A DNA stretch of 64,000 bases from an uncultured Pelagibacteraceae bacterium (GTDB taxonomy: Bacteria; Pseudomonadota; Alphaproteobacteria; Pelagibacterales; Pelagibacteraceae), in the NCBI GenBank assembly GCA_902592275.1, contig CACJDW010000005.1:1-64000 (forward strand), given 5' to 3'. A program made the position numbers and the translations under genes. This document shows positions 26,745 through 35,395 of the stretch, in pieces. Each line of letters starts with the position of its first letter. Position 1 is the stretch's first letter. The notes below the pieces were generated by a model. That model was given only the letters and a program-made list of their open reading frames with translations. It was not told the origin of the DNA and made no database searches.

Positions 26745-26936
26745 TTAATCCGGAAAGTGGCTTGTGATTATGAAACCTATAGTTCCTACTAAAATTACAA
26801 TAAAAGAGTAAGTAAACATCCACATTGCAAACGGTTGTAACAACATGAAAACTCCAATTAAAATTAGTATCGTCGATAAGTTTTCCCAGTAAACTCTTCT
26901 AAATATTTTTCGCATTAATGACTTTTCTTCTTGCAT
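26745..26936 (-). CDS. Small two-helix membrane protein of the CUT1 operon
   Basis: The track ORF starts inside the permease gene; the ATG at 26934-26936 overlaps the permease TAA by one base (TAATG) and gives a 63-residue protein. It has a charged N-terminus (QEEKSLMRKIFRR) and two hydrophobic stretches (TILILIGVFMLLQPFAMWMF and SFIVILVGTIGFIITS). I do not recognise a family. Its fixed place between the permeases and the ATPases suggests an accessory subunit of this transporter, as small proteins are in rhizobial glycerol transporter operons. Confidence 0.7.
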   Translation of the reverse strand: MQEEKSLMRKIFRRVYWENLSTILILIGVFMLLQPFAMWMFTYSFIVILVGTIGFIITSHFPD

Positions 26937-27880
26937 TATTTTCTTACTGCTCCAAAGGTAATACCTCTTAAAAGATGTTTTCTTAAAATTATTGTAAAAA
27001 TCATTACCGGTAATAGAAATAAAGTTGTTCCTGCCCCAATTGCTGGCCAATCAAGACCACCTTCACCAATGATTGTAGGGATAAATGGTGGAGCTGTTTG
27101 TGCATTGAATTGAGTTAGTAAAACAGCAAAAGCGTATTCATTCCATGAAAAAATCATACAAAAGATTGCAGTTGCGGCTATACCAGTCATTGCTTGCGGA
27201 AGAACAACTTTAAAGAAAGCTTGAAGTCTAGAATATCCATCGATCATAGCTGCTTCTTCATATTCTTTAGGAATTTCATCCATAAATCCTTTTAATAACC
27301 ATACTGCTAAACTTAAGTTTACAACGGTATACAATATGATCATTCCAAGGTGAGTATCCCCAAGACCTAATTTTCTGTACATAATAAATATAGGAACTGC
27401 CACTGCTATAGGGGGAAACATCCTGGTCGAAAGAATAAAAAATAACAAATCATCTTTTAAAGGAACCCTAAACCTTGAAAACGCATATGCAGCCAATGCT
27501 CCTAAAAATACAGATGCAAAAGTTGAACCAAATCCAATTATCATAGAATTTGAGTATCTACCTAAAAATTTAGATGGTCCTGTTATAACCATCTCTCTGC
27601 TTCTAACTAGTTCCTCATACCAATTTTCTGGGGGAGGTAGTGAATCAAGATATTCTTGTGATTGTCTTGACCTATTAGTAAATAAGTTAACATATCCCTC
27701 TAGTGATGGTTCAAACAAAACTTCGGGTGGATACGAAATAGCACTATCAACGTTTTTGAAACTTGTCATCACCATCCAAGATATTGGTATCAAAGTAATT
27801 ACAGCGTATACTATGATAATAGCAGCAGCCATTTTTTTTGAAAAAGACGAAGGTTCCAAATATGATCTAGAAGTATCCAT
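26936..27880 (-). CDS. CUT1-family ABC transporter permease (MalG type)
   Basis: The 314-residue protein has six or so membrane helices and the EAA loop YEEAAMIDGYSRLQAFFKVVLPQAMTG that contacts the ATPase. The N-terminus begins after about 15 cytosolic residues, and a long periplasmic insert (about residues 45-90) contains YPPEVLFEP and NWYEELV. It pairs with the MalF-type permease directly upstream (one-base overlap). Polyol or glycerol-like substrates are possible given dhaKL downstream. Confidence 0.93.
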   Translation of the reverse strand: MDTSRSYLEPSSFSKKMAAAIIIVYAVITLIPISWMVMTSFKNVDSAISYPPEVLFEPSLEGYVNLFTNRSRQSQEYLDSLPPPENWYEELVRSREMVITGPSKFLGRYSNSMIIGFGSTFASVFLGALAAYAFSRFRVPLKDDLLFFILSTRMFPPIAVAVPIFIMYRKLGLGDTHLGMIILYTVVNLSLAVWLLKGFMDEIPKEYEEAAMIDGYSRLQAFFKVVLPQAMTGIAATAIFCMIFSWNEYAFAVLLTQFNAQTAPPFIPTIIGEGGLDWPAIGAGTTLFLLPVMIFTIILRKHLLRGITFGAVRK

Positions 27881-28779
27881 CAGCGTTCCTTTATTTTATT
27901 CATTACTTTTACGTAGACATTTCCGAAACCAAATATGGTAACAAAAAGAATAACAGCAAATGCTGAGCTGTAACCTGTTTTCCATTTTTCAAACGCTTCT
28001 CTTTTCAAGTTAATTGAAGCAAGCTCTGTTGCAGAGCCAGGACCACCAGAGGTTAGCTCAACAACCATGTCAAACATTTTGAAATTCTCAATCCCTCTAA
28101 AAAGCAGAGCTAATAATAAAAATGGCAAAACGGAAGGCAAGGTAATATATATAAATTGCTGCCATTTACTTGCTCTATCAACCTCTGCAGCTTCATATAA
28201 ATAATTTGGAACAGATCTTAGACCTGCTAAGCAAATTAACATTGTAAAAGGTGTCCACATCCATGTATCAACAATAACAATAGCCCAAGGAGCAAGCGTA
28301 CTTGAACCAATCATGTCAAAGCTTCCTAAATCATAGAAAAAATTAACCACGTAATTAAATAGACCTACTTGAGGATTATAAAGATAAGTCCAAAATACTC
28401 CTACTACTGCAGGTGATAACATCATAGGTAAAACAATTAATGTGGTTAATAGTTCATTACCTTTAAATTTCCTATTAAGAAGTAAAGCTAAACCTAAACC
28501 TATGATTGCTTGGAGCAATAAAGTCCAAAACATAAAGCTTGCTGTAACTTGCATTTTTTCCCATATCGCTTCTTTATTAAGAACTTTAATATAATTTTTT
28601 AAACCAACAAATTGAGGTTCTCTTCCAATTTTATTTGCGTAAAAATTTGTAAAAGACATTTTGATTGCATAAACCAATGGATAAATATTTATAGCCAGTA
28701 GCAGAAGTACAGTTGGTCCAATAAAAAGCCAACCTACAGCTTTATCAGAAAGTCCCTTGAATTTTTTTTTAACGCTCAT
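27880..28779 (-). CDS. CUT1-family ABC transporter permease (MalF type)
   Basis: The 299-residue protein has six hydrophobic helices and the EAA loop NYLYEAAEVDRASKWQQFIYITLPSVLP. NIYPLVYAIKMSFTNF in the first helix region is typical of MalF/UgpA-type permeases. It is the first membrane gene after the binding protein and follows a terminator hairpin, so it is likely expressed by readthrough. Confidence 0.93.
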   Translation of the reverse strand: MSVKKKFKGLSDKAVGWLFIGPTVLLLLAINIYPLVYAIKMSFTNFYANKIGREPQFVGLKNYIKVLNKEAIWEKMQVTASFMFWTLLLQAIIGLGLALLLNRKFKGNELLTTLIVLPMMLSPAVVGVFWTYLYNPQVGLFNYVVNFFYDLGSFDMIGSSTLAPWAIVIVDTWMWTPFTMLICLAGLRSVPNYLYEAAEVDRASKWQQFIYITLPSVLPFLLLALLFRGIENFKMFDMVVELTSGGPGSATELASINLKREAFEKWKTGYSSAFAVILFVTIFGFGNVYVKVMNKIKER

Positions 28780-28789
28780 ATGAATTTTT

Positions 28790-28825
28790 TAATAAAAAAA
28801 GGGGAGGTTTAACCCCCCCTAATTT
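28790..28825 (-). terminator. Intrinsic terminator after the CUT1 binding-protein gene
   Basis: On the minus strand AGGGGGGGTT pairs with AACCTCCCCT (one G-U pair) and is followed by TTTTTTT. This is unusually G-rich for this genome. It lies between the binding-protein stop (28846) and the permease start (28779). Confidence 0.82.
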
Positions 28826-28845
28826 TAATTTCTTAACTATTAATG

Positions 28846-30150
28846 TTAAAGTTTTCCGTCTGCTTCGAACACTTCAACCCACTCTTCGATAATTTTATCT
28901 AGAGCTTCTTTAGCAGTCCCTTTACCATTAACAACATAGTCATGAATTGCTTCTTGCATAGGAAGCATTAACTCTACGAAAGTTGGTTCTTGCCAAAAAT
29001 CTTTGACAATTCCCATTGAATCCAAGAATCCTTGTGCATAAACAGTAGATGTTGGAAATGAAGGTGAATTCAAAACATCGTTATGACATGAGTATCCACC
29101 TAGATCCCACCATTTTTGTTGCACATCTGGTCTTGCAAACCATTTAATGTATTCAAGAGCAAGATCTTGTTTGTCTGAGTATTTTACAACAGATATCCCT
29201 TGTCCACCTAATGTTGCAGCTGCAACATTTTGTTTTGGATTTGCAAAGAAACCACTGACTCTTCCATCACTATCTTCTTTAGATACACCCGGCCAGAAAG
29301 CATACCAGTTCATTTGGAATGCAACTTGTCCTGATTTGTAAGCATCTAAGTTTGCAACCATGTAAGCATCAGAGTGTCCTGGAGGTGCGCAGTCTTCATA
29401 TAACTTTCTGTAAAACTCAACTGCTTCTACAGCTTGTGGTGAATTGAAATATCCTTCCATGTCGTATGGTTTGTTAGGATTTTCATATTCCATACCCCAC
29501 GCATACATAGCAGCTGTAACACCCATTGTTATACCTTCTGATCCACGCTCTGTGTTAATTGCAGCCCCATATCTTTTTTGACCATCAATTTCTCTTCCTT
29601 GGAAGAAAGTACACATATCGTATAATTGATTCCAGTTTGCAGGAACCCCTAGATCATAACCGTGTTTCTTTTTGAACTCAGATTTAAGTTCTGGTCTATC
29701 AAACCAGTCTTTTCTGTAAGCCCAAGCTAATGCATCTCCCATAGCAGGTAATGCATAATAGTTTTCACTACCTTTAGGCCAAGTTGAATATGCGTAAACA
29801 GTAGCTGGTGAGAAATCGCTCATTGAAATTCCCTCTTTATCAAAGAAATCATTCAACTTAACGTAATGCCCGTATACTGCTCCAGCACCAATCCACTGTG
29901 AGTCACCTATTAAAAGGTCAAATGTTTTACCTTTGTTGTTAAGTTCATTTAACATACGGTCGGCAAAATTTGGCCAAGGCACAAACTCAAAATTAACTTC
30001 TATTCCAGTTTCTGCTGTAAATTCTTTAGTTAATTCTTGCAAAGCATTAGCAGGGTCCCAAGCGGCCCATCCTAAAGTGATTGATTTAGCGTTTGAATTT
30101 ACAGAGAAAGAAAATAGAGAAACAAACAATAAAATCATTATTTTTTTCAT
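28846..30150 (-). CDS. CUT1-family ABC transporter substrate-binding protein
   Basis: The 434-residue protein has a signal peptide (KKIMILLFVSLFSFSVNSNA) and the family 1 extracellular solute-binding fold: EFTAETGIEVNFEFVPWPNFADRML, DLLIGDSQWIGAGA, GIPxW-like ALPAMGDALAWAYRKDWF. It feeds the MalF/MalG permeases encoded downstream. The substrate cannot be read directly; dhaKL at the operon end points to a polyol or triose/tetrose precursor. Confidence 0.92.
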   Translation of the reverse strand: MKKIMILLFVSLFSFSVNSNAKSITLGWAAWDPANALQELTKEFTAETGIEVNFEFVPWPNFADRMLNELNNKGKTFDLLIGDSQWIGAGAVYGHYVKLNDFFDKEGISMSDFSPATVYAYSTWPKGSENYYALPAMGDALAWAYRKDWFDRPELKSEFKKKHGYDLGVPANWNQLYDMCTFFQGREIDGQKRYGAAINTERGSEGITMGVTAAMYAWGMEYENPNKPYDMEGYFNSPQAVEAVEFYRKLYEDCAPPGHSDAYMVANLDAYKSGQVAFQMNWYAFWPGVSKEDSDGRVSGFFANPKQNVAAATLGGQGISVVKYSDKQDLALEYIKWFARPDVQQKWWDLGGYSCHNDVLNSPSFPTSTVYAQGFLDSMGIVKDFWQEPTFVELMLPMQEAIHDYVVNGKGTAKEALDKIIEEWVEVFEADGKL

Positions 30151-30270
30151 TATATATCTCCTCTTAGGTTTAATTATTCTAATTATAATCTATCCAAAAT
30201 GTTTTGTGCCTGCTAGTATTTTTTTTATATAAAATAAAATTGTTAAAAAATTTAAAAAGAGAGGAAGATT

Positions 30271-31326
30271 ATGAACAATATTAAAGGTCCTGCAATTTTC
30301 CTAGCACAATTTGTAGGTGAAGATGCACCGTTTAATTCTTTAGAAAACATTTGTAAGTGGGCATCTTCTTTAGGTTATAAAGGTGTACAAATTCCAAGTT
30401 GGGATAGTAGATTAATAGATTTAAAGAAAGCTTCAGAAAGCAAAGATTATTGTGATGAAATCAAAGGCATAACAAAAAAACATAATCTCGAGATCACCGA
30501 ACTATCAACACATCTTCAAGGACAATTGGTTGCAGTACATCCAGCATACGATACTGCATTTGATGGATTTGCCGCACCTGAAGTTAGAGGAAATCCAAAA
30601 GCAAGACAAGAGTGGGCAGTAAATCAATTGATGATGGCAGCTAAGGCCTCAAAAAATCTTGGACTAGATAGGCATGTTACTTTTTCTGGAGCACTAGCTT
30701 GGCCTTATGTTTATCCTTGGCCACAAAGACCTGAAGGACTAATTGAAAACGCATTTAATGAACTTTCTAATCGATGGAAACCAATTCTTAATCAATTCGA
30801 TCAAAATGGAGTTGATCTTTGTTATGAGATACACCCAGGTGAGGATCTTCACGATGGTATCACATTTGAAATGTTTTTAGAAAAAGTTGGTAATCATAAA
30901 AGATGTAATATGCTTTATGATCCTAGTCATTATGTTTTACAGAATTTAGATTACTTGGCTCATATAGATATTTATCATGAAAAAATAAAAATGTTTCATG
31001 TTAAAGATGCAGAGTTAAATCCTACTGGAAAACAAGGAGTGTATGGTGGTTTCCAATCTTGGGTTAACAGAGCAGGTCGATTTAGATCTCTTGGTGATGG
31101 TCAGGTAGATTTTAAATCAATCTTTTCAAAGTTCACGACTTATGGTTATGATGGTTGGGCAGTTCTAGAATGGGAGTGTTGTCTTAAACACCCAGAAGAT
31201 GGAGCAAGAGAAGGAGCTGAATTTATCAAAAATCACATTATCAACACCACAGAAAAAGCATTTGATGACTTCGCAGGCAGTGGTGCTGATATTGAATCCA
31301 ATAAAAAAATGCTAGGTATAAATTAG
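30271..31326 (+). CDS. Sugar phosphate isomerase/epimerase family TIM-barrel protein
   Basis: The 351-residue protein belongs to the AP-endonuclease-2-like TIM-barrel family. Metal-site blocks are CYEIHPGEDLHDG (Glu, His), MLYDPSHYV (Asp, His), MFHVKDAE and VLEWECCL near the C-terminus. Members isomerise or epimerise free sugars or inosose-like compounds. A GAGAGGAAG site precedes the ATG. It overlaps the following Gfo/Idh gene, which suggests sequential steps: oxidation to a keto-sugar, then isomerisation. Confidence 0.87.
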   Translation: MNNIKGPAIFLAQFVGEDAPFNSLENICKWASSLGYKGVQIPSWDSRLIDLKKASESKDYCDEIKGITKKHNLEITELSTHLQGQLVAVHPAYDTAFDGFAAPEVRGNPKARQEWAVNQLMMAAKASKNLGLDRHVTFSGALAWPYVYPWPQRPEGLIENAFNELSNRWKPILNQFDQNGVDLCYEIHPGEDLHDGITFEMFLEKVGNHKRCNMLYDPSHYVLQNLDYLAHIDIYHEKIKMFHVKDAELNPTGKQGVYGGFQSWVNRAGRFRSLGDGQVDFKSIFSKFTTYGYDGWAVLEWECCLKHPEDGAREGAEFIKNHIINTTEKAFDDFAGSGADIESNKKMLGIN

Positions 31327-32477
31327 TGCAAAGAAAAATCCGTATTGGAATGGTCGGTGGAGGAGAAGGCGCTTTTATTGGGGGTGTTCACAGAATAGCC
31401 TTAAGACTTGATGGTCATTACGAATTAGTAGCAGGATGTTTTTCATCTAATTTTGATAACTCAAAAGAAACTGGGAGAAAACTTGGATTGTCAAAAGAAC
31501 GTATCTATGAGACTTATCAAGAAATGGCAGAAAAAGAGTCTGCACTTTCAGATGGGATAGATGTTGTTTCTATCGTAACTCCTAATCACCTGCATGTGCC
31601 AGTAGCAAAAATTTTTGCAGAAAAAGGCATTCACATTATTTGTGATAAGCCTCTTGCTTTTTCAAGTGAAGAGGCAAATTCTCTTAAAGATATCATAGAA
31701 AATAAAAAGATAATTTTTGCCTTAACACATAATTATACTGGATATCCAATGGTAAGACATGCAAGATCTATGGTTAAAGAGGGTGATCTTGGAAAAATAA
31801 GAGTTATACAAGCAGAATACCCTCAAGATTGGTTAACTACAAAAGCTGAGGATACTGGTTTAAAACAAGCTGAGTGGAGAACTGATCCTAAAAGATCTGG
31901 AGGAGGTGGTTGCATAGGAGATATTGGAACTCATGCATTTAATCTTATTAGATTTATAACTGAGTTAGAATTGGATGAGCTATCAGCTGACATTCATACT
32001 TTTGTGAAGGGTCGAAAACTAGATGATAATGCACAAATCATGCTTAGATTTAAAGGCGGTGCAAAAGGTGCAATATGGTCTAGTCAAGTTGCAGTTGGTA
32101 ATGAAAATAATCTTAAAATTAGAGTGTATGGTGAAAATGGTGGTTTAGAGTGGAAACAAGAAGATCCGAATTATTTGTATTATACAAAATTTGGAAAACC
32201 TACTGAAAAAATAACAAGAGGTAGTGGCAGTGCTAATAAAGAAGCAAACGATGTTACAAGAATTCCACCAGGTCATCCTGAGGGATATTTGGAAGGTTTT
32301 GCAAATATTTATACCGATGTTTCTAAAAGATTAAATGCTCAAATAAACAATGAAAAATATAACGAGCTAGATGACTGTTACCCAACTATTTACGATGGTG
32401 TTGAAGGTATGAAGTTTATAGAGACTGTTATAAATTCAAGTAAAAATAACAGCAAATGGATTCAGTTTAATCATTAA
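31326..32477 (+). CDS. Gfo/Idh/MocA family oxidoreductase
   Basis: The 383-residue protein starts with GTG overlapping the previous TAG by one base. It has GMVGGGEGAFIGGVHR for dinucleotide binding, ICDKPLAFS, and IGDIGTHAFNL for the active site. It is a paralogue of the 19444-20571 product by several shared blocks (ALTHNYTGYPMVRHA, PPGHPEGYLEGF). The likely substrate is a sugar or inositol isomer. The stop shares TTAA with the convergent PhyH gene. Confidence 0.87.
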   Translation: MQRKIRIGMVGGGEGAFIGGVHRIALRLDGHYELVAGCFSSNFDNSKETGRKLGLSKERIYETYQEMAEKESALSDGIDVVSIVTPNHLHVPVAKIFAEKGIHIICDKPLAFSSEEANSLKDIIENKKIIFALTHNYTGYPMVRHARSMVKEGDLGKIRVIQAEYPQDWLTTKAEDTGLKQAEWRTDPKRSGGGGCIGDIGTHAFNLIRFITELELDELSADIHTFVKGRKLDDNAQIMLRFKGGAKGAIWSSQVAVGNENNLKIRVYGENGGLEWKQEDPNYLYYTKFGKPTEKITRGSGSANKEANDVTRIPPGHPEGYLEGFANIYTDVSKRLNAQINNEKYNELDDCYPTIYDGVEGMKFIETVINSSKNNSKWIQFNH

Positions 32478-33463
32478 AATTGAATTAATTTAGATAAGTC
32501 TCTTTTATTTGTTTTGAATGTGGGTAATGGATATTTAAAAGCATATTTTCTTGGAATACATTTTTCTTTTGCTTTTTCCCAAAGGGCTAACCATTGTTTA
32601 AAATTCTGAATTTTAAGATTTTTTTTATTTTTGCTTCTTACATAAAAATTTGGTAGCGGATCTCTTCCAGATGGTTGTCCAGCAACGTTATATCTAAGGT
32701 CTGCACTTATTCTAAAATCATTTGATCTGTTAGGCAAAGAACAATGAATTGAATGTTTGTGTAAAAGAATTACATCCCCAACATCAGCCTCTAAGTGAAT
32801 GTGTTCCATTTTATCTAGTAATTTGCTGTCCTTAATTTCGACTTGTCCTCTATAACCAGCAATATGATTTAACAATCCCATTTTATTAATTTTCTTAACC
32901 GTAATCATGCATCCATTTTTTTTAGTTGTTTTTGTAAAAGGTATCCACACTGTAACCATGTCAGTTAATTTTTGTCCTTTTGAATTCAGGACAGCTGCAT
33001 CTTGATGCCAAGGTGTTCTTCCGCTTAAACCATCTAAAATTGACCCTTTTGGTAATTTTTTTTCAGGTTGTTTAATTCTAGTATTTTGCACTGGATTAGA
33101 CATAATTTCTTTACCCAAAATTTTTTCAACAACATCTAAAATATTTTTATTAGTAATTAAATTCCATAAAGACTGAGTAGCAAAATAATCACTATCTTTC
33201 TTAACGTGATCTCTTGGCAATCTAGTATTAAAATATTGATCTAAATCATCAATTTTTAATTTTGATACATAAGAATATTTTTTTTTAAAATCTAAATTGA
33301 TAACTTTTTTTATATCCCTTTTTTTTGCATATTTTTGGATTAAACAATCCATTACAAATTCCATGTCATTAAGGATTGGCTTTAAATCCCTTTGAAAATT
33401 AAGAACATTTTTTACTTTTAAATATCCTTGATTAAGTAATTTTTTTTGAAGATTATTTGCCAT
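32474..33463 (-). CDS. Phytanoyl-CoA dioxygenase (PhyH) family protein
   Basis: The 329-residue protein is a PhyH-type Fe(II)/2-oxoglutarate oxygenase: TPWHQDAAVLNSKG gives H-x-D, VILLHKHSIHCSLPNRS gives the distal His, and DFRISADLRYN the 2-oxoglutarate Arg. The N-terminal 90 residues are lysine-rich. It is about 50 residues longer than the 14559 PhyH protein. It stands behind a second 2OG oxygenase in the same direction, and the two may act on related compounds. Confidence 0.82.
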   Translation of the reverse strand: MANNLQKKLLNQGYLKVKNVLNFQRDLKPILNDMEFVMDCLIQKYAKKRDIKKVINLDFKKKYSYVSKLKIDDLDQYFNTRLPRDHVKKDSDYFATQSLWNLITNKNILDVVEKILGKEIMSNPVQNTRIKQPEKKLPKGSILDGLSGRTPWHQDAAVLNSKGQKLTDMVTVWIPFTKTTKKNGCMITVKKINKMGLLNHIAGYRGQVEIKDSKLLDKMEHIHLEADVGDVILLHKHSIHCSLPNRSNDFRISADLRYNVAGQPSGRDPLPNFYVRSKNKKNLKIQNFKQWLALWEKAKEKCIPRKYAFKYPLPTFKTNKRDLSKLIQF

Positions 33464-33494
33464 TAATAGAGTTTAGTAGAATTTTTTGATAACA

Positions 33495-34364
33495 TCAATT
33501 CCTAGGAGCAGTTGTTAAATAATTTGCATCATGAAAAGAAGTTAACATTTTTTTCTTCGTACTGATGATGTGTGGATAGTAAGCTGTTCCTTTATAATTC
33601 CAAATAACCGGTTTATTGAGTGCATAACTTCCATAAATAAAAAATCTTTTTGGACAGTTTTTTTCTATAAAACGCTTAACTCCATGATAAGAATTTGGTG
33701 TTGATTGAAAAAATACCACAGTTCCTTTCTTTGGTGTGAAAGCTTTGACCACTTCCAATTCAATCATCTTTGGAAATCTTCTGAAACTTTTTCTTAAATT
33801 TTTCTTTGATTTTTTTCTATAAATCGTAAGTGATCCTCCATTTTTTTTTGGAATATCTGTCAGGTAAATTAAGAAATTGTATAATCTTGTGATGTCATCT
33901 CTATGAGGACGTAATCTGTATCCTCCTTTAGAAACTGAAAAATCAATATCTAAATTAACTTTTGGGTTAGTGTAATTATTTCCTAACAATTTTTTTAATT
34001 CGCTTGAATTTAGTTTCTTTTTAACAGTAAATTTTTTTTGATTAAATATTTTTGGTTTGTGAGTGTTTGTCCAAGATCCATCTTTAAAATTTTTAGAAAA
34101 AAGAGCTTCAATTTTTTTATAAAATGTTTTGCTATTAAAAAGTTTAAATAGTTTTGCAGAATTATTTGAAGATTTAATATAGTTTTTAAAATTTTTTGAG
34201 CCTTTGTTAATTCTGCTTCGACCACCCATAATCATGTCGTCAAAGGCTTTAGATTTACTAATCTCGTCAATTAATAAATTACAAGTATTTTTCTCAACAA
34301 CTTTATCTCCAACCAATACAGGAAAATTACTTTTGATTTTTTTTAATCGATTGATTTTAAGCAT
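33495..34364 (-). CDS. 2OG-Fe(II) oxygenase (prolyl-4-hydroxylase-like)
   Basis: The C-terminal half has the 2OG-FeII_Oxy_3-like core GGYRLRPHRDDITRLYNFLIYLTD (H-x-D) and TVVFFQSTPNSYHGVKRF for the distal His, followed by a Arg in KRFFIYGS. The N-terminal 100 residues are unassigned. I chose the ATG at 34364, which overlaps the upstream TGA by one base (TGATG), giving 289 residues; the track start is an in-frame TTG one codon earlier. Confidence 0.76.
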   Translation of the reverse strand: MLKINRLKKIKSNFPVLVGDKVVEKNTCNLLIDEISKSKAFDDMIMGGRSRINKGSKNFKNYIKSSNNSAKLFKLFNSKTFYKKIEALFSKNFKDGSWTNTHKPKIFNQKKFTVKKKLNSSELKKLLGNNYTNPKVNLDIDFSVSKGGYRLRPHRDDITRLYNFLIYLTDIPKKNGGSLTIYRKKSKKNLRKSFRRFPKMIELEVVKAFTPKKGTVVFFQSTPNSYHGVKRFIEKNCPKRFFIYGSYALNKPVIWNYKGTAYYPHIISTKKKMLTSFHDANYLTTAPRN

Positions 34365-35308
34365 CAACTATACATACCTTCTTTAACCTTAATCATTTTA
34401 TACATCAGGTCATTTAAAGGTGTTTTTACTCCATGTTTTTTTCCTATTTTAGAAACTGCTCCACTAATAAAATCAATTTCAGTTTTTCTTTTGTACTGAA
34501 CATCAAAAGCCATTGAAGATTTGTTAGTTTGCATAGAATCTACAATTTTATTGAACATAAATAGACATTCATCTTCAGAAACATTAACTCCATCAGCAAG
34601 TGCCACTTCTCTTGTCTCTAAAATGATTTCTTTACCAAGTCCTCTTGAAACATCATTAGCCTTATTATTTACGTAAAGATCAGTGTGATGTAGATCAAAT
34701 ATAGCTGAAAGAGGACCTATTGCTGTTAGAGCAAAAAGCTTCATCCATTTTCTTTTTTTTACATCTTCAGCTGCAATCATTTCAAGATTATGTGCAGTAA
34801 AAGTATCAGCTATTTCCGTAATTCTCTCTGTTATTCCTCCTTCATATTCGCCAATCCATGAAGGTAATGCGCCATGGTTCATTATATGACCTGGTCCTAA
34901 AATATTTGAAGCTTGTGTTGTTGTTCCACCGATTACCTTTTCATTTCCAACAATACTTTGAATTATTGCTTCATGACCAATTCCATTTTGAAATGACATG
35001 AAGACTGTATTTTCACCAATAATATTTTTAATGCTATTTAAAGCTGGTTCTAATGCAGTTGCTTTACACATAACAATCACTGCATCCATTTTATCTAACG
35101 ATGATGGATCTGAAGTAGCATTAACTTTAATTATACGATCTCCTCCATGACCATCCATTTTTAAACCATCTTTATTAATTGTATCAACATGTTCTTTCCA
35201 AACATCAATTAAAGTTACATTTAAACCTTTTTCAGCTAGCAACCCTCCAAACAGACATCCCATTGCACCTGCACCTAATACTCCTACTTTTAAATCTTTA
35301 TTTATCAT
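34364..35308 (-). CDS. Ketopantoate reductase-like dehydrogenase (PanE/ApbA family)
   Basis: The 314-residue protein has the N-terminal NADP loop VGVLGAGAMGCLFGGLLAEKG, the MCKATALEPAL strand, QNGIGHE and the C-terminal helical domain with a KKRKWMKLF lysine and SSMAFDVQYKRKTEIDFISG. These are PanE/ApbA family marks; the true family includes many non-pantoate enzymes. It is divergent from the DUF1907 gene. Its neighbour with a PanB-like domain is 1.5 kb away. Confidence 0.85.
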   Translation of the reverse strand: MINKDLKVGVLGAGAMGCLFGGLLAEKGLNVTLIDVWKEHVDTINKDGLKMDGHGGDRIIKVNATSDPSSLDKMDAVIVMCKATALEPALNSIKNIIGENTVFMSFQNGIGHEAIIQSIVGNEKVIGGTTTQASNILGPGHIMNHGALPSWIGEYEGGITERITEIADTFTAHNLEMIAAEDVKKRKWMKLFALTAIGPLSAIFDLHHTDLYVNNKANDVSRGLGKEIILETREVALADGVNVSEDECLFMFNKIVDSMQTNKSSMAFDVQYKRKTEIDFISGAVSKIGKKHGVKTPLNDLMYKMIKVKEGMYS

Positions 35309-35395
35309 CGTTACCTTTTTAAAATTATTTATGTATAGAAATTATATATATTATCTATAGACAATATGCAAAATAAATTATAGCTTATTAACATC

